Assembly (NCBI GenBank): GCA_020543525.1 | Contig: JAHYIO010000023.1 | Span: 2,232,001 to 2,296,000 of the forward strand | Reading direction: 5' to 3' | Origin: Coriolopsis trogii | Lineage: Eukaryota; Basidiomycota; Agaricomycetes; Polyporales; Polyporaceae | DNA: 64,000 nt | Shown: in pieces, positions 47,960-58,168 of the stretch | Layout of the letters: the number at the start of each line of letters is the position of its first letter | How positions within the stretch are numbered: position 1 is the stretch's first letter | Made by a program: the position numbers and the translations under genes | The notes under the pieces: generated by a model | What the model saw: only the letters and a program-made list of their open reading frames with translations | Database searches by the model: none | Told to the model about the DNA's origin: nothing

Positions 47960-48260
47960 CAATGCTTCGATAGAGAAGAACGCAGGTCTGCCAGACCTGT
48001 GCGGATTTGGATACCTGTACCCACGCGGATATGGGTGTGGGTACCTCTCGGCTAACCTGCATGAAACCCGTATCCAAGCAGGTATGGGTTTTGTTCCTCC
48101 CTTTCCACTCCCACACCACTTTTTTGTGGAGCATATGTGTGGGTCAAACCTGCAAACCGCATCTGGGTATGAGATCTGTGAGAAACCCGCGCCCATTCTG
48201 CAGGTATGGGTTTTTCGTGGATATGGGTATGGGTGCCGGTCCGGACACCTGCAGGTATAC
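47960..48260. repeat. GGGTATGGGT-rich satellite-like sequence
   Basis: Repeated variants of GGGTATGGGT, GGATACCTG and AAACCCG on both strands, making imperfect palindromes such as GCAGGTATACCCGC. A related patch follows at 48510-48560, left of the MITE. Confidence 0.6.
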
Positions 48261-48480
48261 CCGCATCAGTTCCTATGCTTCTAGTTATTCACATGGCATG
48301 CAACGAAGCCTGTCAAAAAGATTGAATTGATGCCATTCTTCACATCGGCAATATTTTACTACTGTTCCCCCCGCATCAGTCCCTATGCTTCTAGTTATTC
48401 ACATGGCATGCAACGAAGCCTGTCAAAAAGATTGAATTGATGCCATTCTTCACATCGGCAATATTTTACTACTGTTCCCC
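48261..48480. repeat. 110-bp perfect-period tandem duplication
   Basis: 48261-48370 is repeated at 48371-48480 with a single noticed substitution (CAGTTCC against CAGTCCC), indicating a very recent duplication. Confidence 0.95.
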
Positions 48481-48587
48481 TTCCACCAATTGACTGTAGA
48501 CCAGGGAAGAATGTAGGTTTGCCAGACCTGTGTGGGTATTGCCGTATCCATGTAAGCCCATACTCACATGGTTTTCAGTTTTCTCTT

Positions 48588-48863
48588 CACGACGGGCAAT
48601 GGCCAAATCCACCCTCCTGAACAGGCCGGGGAAATTGCCAGAATTGGTAGCCTAGCCCTCCGGTCCAGAATAGTTTGGGAGATAACACCGGAATCTGTGC
48701 AAGGCCGATAAGCAGCTGGGACTAATGGGCTTTTCGGAGTTCGAATCCTTTCTATTCGGCGCTCCGGTGATGTCACGACAGTATTCTGGCCCGGAACAGG
48801 AGACCAATCCCGGCAATTTCCCCGGCCTGTTCAGGAGGGCGGATTTGGCCATTGCCCGTCGTG
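48588..48863. mobile_element. 276-bp MITE with long terminal inverted repeats
   Basis: Both ends read CACGACGGGCAATGGCCAAA inward. The inverted repeats stay near-identical for about 60 nt (TCCTGAACAGGCCGGGGAAA within) and pairing continues patchily inward, so the whole element is a foldback. It is flanked by the 3-bp direct repeat CTT (48585-48587 and 48864-48866). CAC termini with 3-bp duplications fit CMC/CACTA-like DNA transposons. It has no coding capacity. Confidence 0.85.
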
Positions 48864-48866
48864 CTT

Positions 48867-49302
48867 CATACTTTCAAATTATTACTCTAATTCACCATCA
48901 TTGCCCAATAAGGTCAATTATTTGTCAAACATCAGTTGGATCCACCTCATCGTTCCAACTGTGAGGAGAGAAAGGAGAATGGATTTGGTCAAAATAAGCT
49001 ATATTGAGTACCTGATACTACTGTACCATTTCGATTGGTTCGAACAGTCACGCATCACCGACCCATCTTTTGTTCTAAATCTTGCGGCCCGTCAAAAATT
49101 ACGGACTCGAGGACGTCCGAATGGGCCAGCCAGGCGCTTAGACCTTTGCGGGGCGGCGCGCGCTGTCGTGCGCCCGCACCTGTTCGAATATGGCGAACAT
49201 TGTCACGGTCACCAGCCGGCTGTTCGAATTCACCCACCCAAATTCTTGTTTCGCGTATCATAGGGCTGTTCGAACTAATCGAAATTGTACAGTAATATAG
49301 TA
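48867..49302. other. Intergenic stretch
   Basis: No gene seen on either strand. Confidence 0.4.
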
Positions 49303-50255
49303 CTAAAAGAAGTCAAAAAATGCACGTATGTCTGCCAAGTCCGACTGTACAATATCTGTGTAACCGAACTCCTCACGATCTGCGAACTTCAATACAACCA
49401 CATTCCCACCCCAAGTATTACAGGGACGAGGACTGGATCTAGTAAATGTAGCAAGGGCCTCGTTAAGCGGGGAGCGCATGCAATAGCTATGAAAATCATA
49501 GAACAGCGCAAGTGGCTGACGAAGACGTCGTAGGTCTCGTCCGAAGCGGAGGACTATACAAGTATATGGCTGGGGCAGAAACTCGTCCAATAGCGGTTCT
49601 GGGCATGGACAGACATCGTTATTTCTGTTGTGACCGCGGCGGGGATAGTCGAGGCGCACGAGAACATTGCGCACGTCTTCTAGAAAGGAGCAAAAACTAG
49701 GGATAAGAGTAGAGTAATGATATTGGTAAAATACTCACTGGCAGATGTCTCAGCAATGAATGCAGTCACAATGAACGCCGTAGCGTGCATAGGACCACGC
49801 GGTACTGCATTTGTGGCTACCGCTGGAGCAGGACGGTGAGAATTGACATCCGACAACTCAGGAGAGTTACGATGTCGTTGCTCTTCAACTTCCAACACTT
49901 CTCCCCATGTCAACAATTGTCGACGATCACATCCGAGCCCATGTCGCGGCCAATCCTGTAAACGCCGACCATGACAACGATGGACAGATGAGGATGAATA
50001 ATTGCTTGAGCGACCAATGTCATGACTTACTACCATGAAATGCTCCGGCGAGCAATAGGCAGGTCCTCGGTGGCATAGTGAGCAAACAAACGCAGCTGGG
50101 GACATGCATACAATACATGGAGGCAGAGGGAGAGGTCTAAGACAGGTCATCGGATGAGGAGTCACTGTCGATGAAGATGATCTCGCATCCGACTGGTCCA
50201 CAGACGATGTGGAAGAGACGGATGGGCTAGGAGAAGAAGGGCGAGAAAGAGACAT
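49303..50255 (-). CDS. MYND-type zinc-finger protein
   Basis: Exons 49739-50255 and 49303-49679 join in frame (phase 1, 59-nt intron) to 297 aa, starting MSLSRPSSPSPSVSS. A Ser-rich leader is followed by the MYND pattern CIVC (47-50), CSLC (58-61), CSPEH (68-72) and, after an insertion, LQDWPRHGLGC. The C-terminal half has the Agaricomycete-type block EPLLDEFLPQPYTCIVLRFG and WGGNVVVLKFADREE. MYND fingers usually mediate protein contacts in transcriptional co-repression or SET proteins; no SET domain is visible. The ATG at 50255 was chosen because no ATG lies further upstream in frame. Confidence 0.75.
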
Positions 50256-50880
50256 GAACGACAGGAACAAGGGACTCTGAGGTAGACAGAGACCCACCGG
50301 CTTCGAAGTACTCCTTATATATGAGCCTTGACACTAGGCGTCCACGCCACGTGGTATCCTTCCGGAGACGGGGGATTAGCTTTCCAGTTACTACATCCGT
50401 ATTCAGATGAATACCTCAGATTTATGCCAGGCTTATGCAATGCAACAGCGGCTAACAAGAAAAACCAGCGCGGTAAGCTTGACGTGCGCATTAGAGCAAT
50501 GATTCGGAAGCGATTGAGATCTTTGCCATATATTTGATCTTGGTTGCGAATGCTCAACGAGTCTTGACCCCTCTTAGACGACCTGCGGATAGCTCTCCAA
50601 GATGGCGAATAGAACCTATAATATGTCACCACTGCGCTTTGATCGTAATGCATCAATACCGATACGTGAATAAGGCACTTGTGGGTTTGAAGCAACTGAA
50701 CATAGAACATTACGAAAGCAAGCATATGCCATAACGATCAAAAACAGAACAACCAGCCACGAGCGACATCGGTAGGTTACGCAAGACACATCAGCGGTAC
50801 GCTGCTGGTTCGCGCCCAAGGACACGTTTCTGTAGTTTCATGAACTGTCGGACGTGTCTCAGCGCAAGTATTCATGGCTA
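50256..50880. other. Intergenic stretch
   Basis: No supported gene; upstream region of the MYND gene. Confidence 0.35.
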
Positions 50881-50887
50881 TGGAAAC

Positions 50888-52164
50888 TCACTTCACCCGC
50901 CTCATCCTCCAGACGAAAACGCTCTTCATGTAAGAGACGAAGTTCGCTTTCCTTACGCGCAAGCATCGTCTGTGATCCCTGATGTTAACTTTCGCAGCTG
51001 AAATGGGTCGGAAGAGTTCTAACCAAAAGACATACTCGGAGAGAAGTCGTCGGAAAAGGCCCATGATCTGACGTGCACTCAATAGACTCTGCAACTACTC
51101 CTACGGCCCGTAGCTGTCGGTGCATATATACGACATGTTGCTCAAGACATGTGGAATAAGAGCGCGATTTGACGTGTGTAGTCAACGTGTCTCTATCGAA
51201 TAGTTTGTTTGAATGCGTGGAGCCAAGAGACCAACACACTTACGGGTCTGTGATAGGCACTCCAACACGACGAGAGATACTGTTGAAGAAGCGTTTCCTC
51301 ATATTCTCGCGCCGCGGGAGTTGATCGTTCGACATGGTAGCTGACGGGCTGCGCTTCTTCACTCCGATTGCAGAGGGCTCTCCTATCACCGATTTGTGCA
51401 AATCGTCGTCGCTCTTCAAGACGTCCCGGTCGCATGCAAATGAGGATATAGTGAGCCGAGCACAAGAACGACTGCGAGTCGAAATCCAATTACGAAGCCT
51501 GTTCTCACATGTTTGCGTGTTGACTGGTCACTTCTTATAATGTTCGACACATCATATCCTTGTTCCAATTTGACAGATGCGAGCTCCCTAGGCGACAGGT
51601 CAACACCATCGCAATTCGTGAATATCACTGCCTTTCAAAAAATATAGCATATTGAGCGCAGAACAATCTGCCATGTGAGAAACACATACTGAGTCCGCAA
51701 AGTCGGAGGTTGGCTTGAGGCTTACAGGAGGAGCGTTGCGCTCCCTGGCTAGTGTCGGTAGTATGGCAACTCAATAGACGTATGTCTAGTTCAGATCATG
51801 GTACTCACCGTCGACAGCATTTTGGGCCATAATCGATGAGATTTGTGGGGCGAGTGCGCTGTATGACGAGAGAGGAACTTGACTCGAAGTAGTATTATAA
51901 TGTCCTTCATGTGGGTTCGACATCGCTTTCGTGGGTTCTCCATACGCGCCCGCTCCCGCTTCTATGGTTGGCCATGCAGCGAACACAGCCGGTAGTCCTT
52001 CCATGACGCACTCCGAGCACGAAATACACCAGTTCAAGTGTTGCGGCCCCGACGATACGTCAAGCGACAGCGAGGTATCCTGCGAACATAGTATAAGGAC
52101 TTCGCGCGAAGTTTGAAAAGCAGCAGGAGGTACATACATAAGTGACGAAGGGAGGTATATTCAT
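50888..52164 (-). CDS. Hypothetical protein, multi-exon (partly resolved)
   Basis: The start MNIPPFVTY (ATG at 52164) joins in frame across an intron at about 52083-52137 to DTSLSLDVSSGPQHLNWCIS, then CSECVMEG and a Ser/Ala-rich stretch to a GTGAGT donor near 51809. Downstream coding-like pieces are GVDLSPRELASVKLEQGYDV near 51570, STPAAREYEETLLQQYLSSC near 51290 and a coiled-coil-like LARKESELRLLHEERFRLED near 50930 with a donor after AGE. Junctions between these were not all resolved and the 3' end is not fixed. No family recognised. Confidence 0.38.
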
Positions 52165-53021
52165 GCCCTTTGCCTGGGGGAAAGTGTCAGAACCGAGTGG
52201 GTGGGAAGTGGGCGAGAGGAGTGAACTAAGGTAACTAGTTGCACTTAGAAAAGCAAAGGGGGGAAGAGACGCCTGTCCCAAACGGACCTACAACCGAGAC
52301 TTGTAACCTCAGACCCGACTGACCGGAGCGACCGCTTTTGGAGCAGTTTGCCATATCTAAGCCAGGAGTTCTGAATGTCGGGCAGGAGCCTTCACATTGA
52401 CAGTACCCAAATGGACAGTCCATGCTGCGTGATAGACAGACCCTGAACGCCGTAACGAGCGGTGACAAGAGGGACCGGCAATTGCCGACTTCTCGTGCTT
52501 CCCCCATCTATCGATCGCTATCGCTGCACACGGCCGCTTTCCGCAGCGAGCACAGACCCAGGATCTCAATAGTCTTATGACCAGACGTTCGGAGCTAATG
52601 ACAGTGATTCGGGCTTCACAGGTCATTCCTTAATACTTCTGTCGCCATGAGTTGGGCCATCCGGCTTGCAGTCGCAGTATAAACACACTGATGTCTGCAG
52701 GTTATTCGAACAGGCTACGAGACGAGGGAGAAGGATCTCGGGGTGGTAGGACATGGAACTGGATTGTCACGAATGTCACTCATCGGTAACCAGTCACGGG
52801 GGTAAATCCACCAGATGCTTCAGGAGCTCGGATTCGCCCGGTGTTTTGATTCCGATTGAAGCTCCGAACGTCTGGTCACGAGAATAGGATCTCGAGCGTT
52901 CGCTGTTTCATTCCTTACCATCACTACTCTTGCTATTATACCATTTCTACAGCCGTTCATCGCCCACTCTCCTCACCCCCAACGGATAAACCAACGAGAC
53001 CACTGCATCACCCAGAACACG
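52165..53021. other. Intergenic stretch
   Basis: Region between divergently transcribed genes; no gene supported. Confidence 0.4.
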
Positions 53022-53863
53022 ATGTCACCTTCCCGCTCTCGCACTGCTTCGAAGTGTCAATACGCAGAACAACAATGTACAATAGAAGCACCGACGGCGA
53101 CAGGTGATGTGTGCTTCTCAGGGACAGTCCCAGTGTCTTCTTCGACCAATAATGAAGGTGATCAGTCATATCTCAGCAAAGCACGCCACTTATCTGAACA
53201 CGACGGTTTTGTACAGGCAAGGGAGCAACTCCAGACGAGGGAGCAACTCCAGATGAGGGAGCAACTCCAGACGTTTTCTCTTATCTCGTCGTAGACCCTG
53301 TCTTTCCGCACCCTTATGATAGTGTTGACAACCTTGAAAAGACTCGCCGACGCAGGCGCATAGTATGGCCTTTTGCCCTAGAGAAGGAGGTGTTTTGTGC
53401 GAACAAGAAGTGAGTAACTGAGATCGTCGTTCAGAATACCATCGATATTCACAATATGATCAGATTCCCTTCGTGCAAAGAGAAACGCGACATATACCTC
53501 GCAAGTCTTGAAGCCCATGCTGTCAAACTAGACGAGCAATGCAAGCAGCTACACGTCGAAATCGTTCCCCCTGAGTTTACAGCAGTCTACTCAGGATTCA
53601 GCACTCCAATATGCAAGGTAAATCACATCCTTCTATGCAAAAGGTCATCGTCCTGATCATATGGACAAATCAGGCGGCCGCAGCTGCTATACAGTATGAT
53701 ATCGATCACACGAAGATCATGATCGTGCAACTTCAGCGTGCAGTACGTCTCTCGGGCTGTCTTTGAGAGGTGCACATGAAGCTAATACATCGACTGATAC
53801 TTTCAGTGCGACGAGATGCGATTACGTCTGGCTCAATCTTGGCAACACGAATATGGCCTGTGA
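53022..53863 (+). CDS. Basic / coiled-coil protein, possible transcription factor
   Basis: Starts MSPSRSRTASKCQYAEQQ. Later exons read EKTRRRRRIVWPFALEKEVF (about 53328-53405), then FPSCKEKRDIYLASLEAHAV with KLDEQCKQLHVEI (about 53460-53560), then AAAAIQYDIDHTKIMIVQLQ (about 53675-53740), ending MRLRLAQSWQHEYGL with a stop at 53861-53863. This order (basic RRRxxVWP segment, acidic-basic helix, AxxxQxDxxxTKIxxxxLxR helix) resembles a recurring Agaricomycete hypothetical family with bZIP-like character. The join between the first exon and the basic exon was not resolved. Confidence 0.45.
53218..53272 (+). repeat. 18-bp coding minisatellite, 3 copies
   Basis: Three copies of AGGGAGCAACTCCAGANG, encoding REQLQ(T/M) repeats in the N-terminal exon of the surrounding gene. 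Confidence 0.9.
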
Positions 53864-54828
53864 TGCTGGAAGTACTGGTCACAACTGCTGTATTCGCTCC
53901 TATACTACGCCGTTCAGATACTGTATTGTGTCCGATGATGTATTACATTTCACAACTCCGCTGCGCCGCAACTCTGTCGGTAAACCATGTGCGTCTTGTG
54001 TCTTTCTGACACGTTGCGCAGGATGAATTCGGATACCTCATCTGCGAACAAATCCTGTAAAGCGTAAGCAAATCTGATGAAGAGAATGATTATGAGGTGC
54101 GAGATCAACAATTCGCAAACCCTTGAATTGGGAATGCGGTGGCCCAGAACCCGCGCTCTACCGCGCACTGCTCACCCCTGCGCGGTGTTGCCGATGCGCG
54201 GAGCTGCTTCATGCAGCAAAATGACCTACCACTTTCAAGCGCACGGTAGCGAAAGTGCTCCTCCACACTGATCCAGGATCCCCACCACGGGCCTCGCAAA
54301 CAACAAGGCATACACGCCCGTCTCGCTCGCGACCTCATCCACAACTGTCGTAGTGATCATGAGGAGTCGAATGCGAGGTTCCACGACCACTCTATCAGGT
54401 CGGTTGTATGCTCATCACATGTACGTCAATCCCACCAGCAATCACGTATCACGGTGCTGTACGCATCGTCGCGCAACGATACGATTCCTTGCAGACGATA
54501 GGTGCAAAAGGCCTATCACCTCTCTGTTATCGCGCGCTCATAACTGAGACACACCTTCAGCATCCGTAGGATTCGGAGAGTGCACAAAGAGTGTCTTAAA
54601 GTCGCGTATCCTCGGCCCCGCGTTGTTGCAGAACTAAGAGAGGTCGAATATCTCCACAACGGCGTCGCATTACAATTGGAGCTGCCCATTCCAAATGCAC
54701 ACCTTGAATATACCTGTCCGTAGTCGCGTTCCTCCTTTAGCCGGCAGATGAAAGACTTTATCGTAGCAAAGACAAAGGCGTCATGAGCGAACATCAATCT
54801 ACGTGGGAGTCAATCTCACAAGATAGCG
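53864..54828. other. Intergenic stretch
   Basis: No supported gene. Confidence 0.35.
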
Positions 54829-56137
54829 TTAGCCGAAACTGTGAACGTACTCGTCGTAACCGGAGACTTTGACCATGAAGGGGATGTGGGAGGCGTGGTG
54901 CGGGTGGCGGCCTGCATAATCAGGTGCATATAATGAGCAAAAATTGATTCTACACCAGCGCATAACGGCTACGCACCAAGAGCATGCAGCGAGGCCTCAG
55001 TATGTCCATGGCTTAGTTGTAAGAAATGTGAGGTCAGGGCATCGCACTGATCTACCGCATGATCTCAGGCTACGTACGATAGGGTATGCTGTGGGCAAAA
55101 TACCGCGATAGCTTAAGATACTGTAGGTTCGCAAGGATCTTGACACTGTTGTTCGACTCCGCGCTATCAGGGTGTTGAATATCATAGACACCACTGCCAT
55201 CGGCTTGTCACAAATCTAATCATCAGTACAATCGCAGATCAGTCTGGGATGGAGGGACAACTGACCACATCACATCGTTGATACTCTTACTCTTCCGAGT
55301 CAGTATTTTGACAGTACCCTCGAAGTACATTGACTCTCCTTGAGTCTCAGGCTTCGCCAGCGAGGACCCGGACTGAACCGTCACCGCGACCTCCGTGTAG
55401 GATGGGCCAGGTACGCAGTCATCGGTGCAACCTGGAGACTTGCAGTGGTTGATCTCGTGGACGAGTGTGTCAAGGCCAATGCAGTCACCGAGAAGGACAA
55501 CCCGTTCTGGTACTCCGTGCTTTCTTTGCCAGTAACGATAAAGGACTCAATCGCTTTCTGTGCGTGAGTTGCGCCTCGCGCGCGAAAGCGTGCAGGAGCG
55601 AGACGAGGATGCTGATGAGGTCATGCGTACGGGGGTCCTCGCAGAGACTCTTGTGCAGCTCCTGAATGCTGTAGGGGTTGTGACGGCTAAGAGAGCAGTT
55701 AGGTCATGAGCATAGATACGTACTTGTCTATTATGGTGTGGTCTGTACGCAAATCGCGTTCAAGCGGGAGGTCCTGCGGTACGTCGTTCTCGAGCTGGGC
55801 GAGGATAGCGCCCAACGAGTAGTGCGTTCTTCACTTGCTGCTCGGAGAGCATGATTGATACAGGAGATGGCCGTGATATACTGTGAGGTGAAACATGGAG
55901 ATTGTGACATTTGACTCTATGTGATTGCAGACGATTTTCGGCAGGGAGTATGGATTGCAGCGATACGGACGCCGCGATAGCTCGACCGGGGTTCGGAACT
56001 GCGTCGTGTCCATGATTCATAGGCTTTCGAGCGTCGTGAAAGTGAAGATCGTGGACGAAGAGGACAAGAAGCTTGTTCATTGCGTGTCCGGAATAGGGAG
56101 GATCAGGAGAATGGCGGCCGGGATCCGTAGCATCTGA
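54829..56137 (-). CDS. Hypothetical multi-exon protein (start unresolved)
   Basis: Minus-strand coding pieces in order: YSLGAILAQLENDVPQDLPL (about 55815); RHNPYSIQELHKSLCEDPRT with HDLISILVSLLHAFAREAQL (55570-55685), joined to the former across a 42-nt intron; GVPERVVLLGDCIGLDTLVH with EINHCKSPGCTDDC (55400-55520); SLAKPETQGESMYFEGTVKI (about 55320); GSGVYDIQHPDSAESNNSVK with ILANLQYLKLSRYFAHSIPY (55080-55195); and PFMVKVSGYDEYVHSFG ending at 54829. The family was not recognised. The start codon and two junctions remain open, so decay cannot be excluded. Confidence 0.4.
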
Positions 56138-56177
56138 ACCGTCCTTTTTGCGATTGGATGCGATCAGACTGACTGTT

Positions 56178-56275
56178 TATGCAAAGCCTCGTGGTATAAC
56201 GGTAATTTCTCCCGCTCGTCTCTTAGCTTTGCATTAGTTCTGCGTTCGATACCTGCGGTTCATTTTTTGGGCCTT
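56178..56275 (+). other. tRNA-derived fragment with Pol III-like boxes
   Basis: TGGTATAACGG matches an A box and TTCGATACC, about 45 nt downstream, resembles a B box, followed by a T6 run. The first half (GCCTCGTGGTATAACGGTAA) looks like the 5' half of a tRNA-Gly-type molecule, but the anticodon, T-stem and acceptor stem do not pair. It is more likely a tRNA pseudogene or a SINE-like head than a working tRNA. Confidence 0.35.
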
Positions 56276-56613
56276 TTCCCTCCTTCAGAAGAGTCTCTAC
56301 GTGTCAGCTAGTTCGATCTCAAATACGAGAAAGGATGTCGACTTTTCACTGGCAATGTGAAACAAGCTCACAGTACAACCAAAGAAGTGCAAGCACCATC
56401 GTCCCTGGTTAGAACTGACCTACTCGAGATATCGACGTAGCGGAGTGATTAAGACCAACTATGTCAGACGGTCCATTTCGCGACGACTTCCGCAAGCACG
56501 TAAAACAATACAAGAAGACAATCGTACATAGACATCCCAATGCAGCAATCTGCCTCGAGTCGGCTTCTCCCATCAGACCGCGCTAGACATAATCGTACTG
56601 CTCAAGAATCGTC

Positions 56614-57719
56614 CTATAGAACTATTACTTGTGGGCCGTTGTTAACCGGGTTCAGTATGTGTGTGAACTGCGCTAGTAGTAAGAAGATGTGAAGTACTAA
56701 CCAAGAAGGACAAACGTACCGGGTTTTCTTTGAACCAAAACGGTTCGTAGCCAAGGTCCTGTACAAGACGGTCGGCGACGTATTCGACATAGTCCCGCAT
56801 CCGTTGTGCACCAAGCGCAGGAATATTGAAGTCTACACCAGCTGGAACAATGAATCAGCATGGTGGCGAGACAACGTAGAATGGAAACGTACCACAGAAG
56901 AACTGGAACTCCAGATTGATCGCTTCGGCAAGTATCGCGAATACCTCGCGTGGCGGTAGAGCTGGTTGGCTGATATGCTTGTACAATAGGCAAGCAAACG
57001 ACGTATGTGATTGAATATCTCTGAGGATACGCTCGTGAGCAAAAACCAGACCCGGCATCTGGCCACGCTCGCGAAGAAGTAGAATCGCAGCCATAGACGA
57101 GGCTCCGAATATTCCTTGAGCTGCGGCAAAAACGATCAGACGCCTCGAGAGAGTGACTTCGGGATCATTTAACCAGTGCATCGTCCAATCAGCTTTCGCA
57201 CGCAGAACAGGCCACCGCTCTACAGCCCTGAAGACACCCTCGCGGGCGTTGATGTCGACCACCAATTCAGTCACGATCTTGCTGTACACCTCCGAGTGTG
57301 TGTTCTCACTTCGTACCACATCAGATACATGAGCGACATAAATATTCTGGGTACTCACGTGGTCATTTGCAGCGCATAGAAGCAGCGGACTTCCGGGATT
57401 TCCACCTCTGCGCAGAGTCGCAGAGCGATCCCGTGGACAATCATACCACTGTGCGAGACGAAAAACGCTAGGATGGCGGTAATCGCTCGACGGTCTTCCG
57501 TACTAAGTTTATCTCGCCAATCGATGACATCCCTGGTCAAGTCGATGTCTTCTGCGCGCCAGGTCCTAGCTTGGGCGTCCTTGTATGCTTGCCACAGCTA
57601 TGCTATGATCAGCGAAGCGAAATCAACAAACCTCATGCGATAGCACTCACTTCTGGGTGAAGGATTGGATATAGAACGAAACGAGACCGCACAGATCCAG
57701 CATCGACCGGGTCGGACAT
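56614..57719 (-). CDS. Ribonucleotide reductase small-subunit (R2) homologue, metal ligands lost
   Basis: Exons 57651-57719, 57359-57597, 56893-57308, 56720-56841 and 56614-56667 join in frame to 300 codons (299 aa). R2 landmarks: SRFVLYPILHPELWQAYKDA, RRAITAILAFF, EVRCFYALQMTTENTHSEVY, RAKADWTMHWLNDPE, RGQMPGLVFAHE, FACLLYKHI, YVADRLVQDLGYEPFW, KENPF. Of the six di-iron ligands, Asp42, Glu104, His107 and His204 are kept. The Glu of the FAAVEGIFF motif is Gln167, and the Glu of the RDEGLH motif is Ile201 (RDIQSH). The radical Tyr position (Tyr111) is kept. The protein lacks the usual N-terminal extension and the C-terminal part, including the tail that docks R1. It resembles ligand-poor R2 paralogues such as yeast Rnr4 in principle. 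Confidence 0.85.
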
Positions 57720-57770
57720 GGTAGGGGCGTTGAAAATTTTCAACGAGGGACATCGCATAATCCGACCATA

Positions 57771-57777
57771 TTATATA
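57771..57777 (-). promoter_or_regulatory. TATA box of the R2-like gene
   Basis: TATATAA on the minus strand, about 52 nt upstream of the ATG at 57719. Confidence 0.45.
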
Positions 57778-58168
57778 CCAGGCAAGTTCTCTCTATGAGA
57801 ACAGACGGACAAACTCGTGTGAAACCCTTTGAACACCGGTGAGTTACCTGCAGACCTTAGCATCCGAGAATAGCATCGCCTGTCGCGACGCACCCGGACA
57901 GAAGACACCTGGCATGATCTCGGGCATGTAGGGCACACACGGAGGTACGGCGAACAAAGCATAGGACACCGACTTAGCAGATGTTCACATTGAGGAAGAA
58001 AACAAGCCAGCAAACATAGACAGCCACGACTCGGACGCGTCTCTATTGGATTGATGGCTCTATTTGAACTCCGATTCGCTCAAATTCGTACTCGGCAATT
58101 GCCGCCTTTCTTGAACTCGCAGAATATTAAGTCGGTATCCCCACTATCTCGCTGTTTAGTGAATCACC
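57778..58168. other. Divergent intergenic region between R2-like and Helitron genes
   Basis: No gene seen. The Helitron 5' terminus, expected to begin with TC, may lie here but could not be fixed without another copy. Confidence 0.35.

Noticed and set aside
48261..48480. CRISPR-like repeat
   Set aside because: Only two adjacent full-length copies without spacers, in a eukaryotic genome; it is a tandem duplication.
55340..55567. Plus-strand 75-codon frame resembling an amidase fragment
   Set aside because: The minus strand over the same bases gives longer exons with consistent neighbours (GVPERVVLLGDCIGLDTL and others).
56178..56260. Functional tRNA gene
   Set aside because: Anticodon, T and acceptor stems do not pair; reported only as a tRNA-like fragment.
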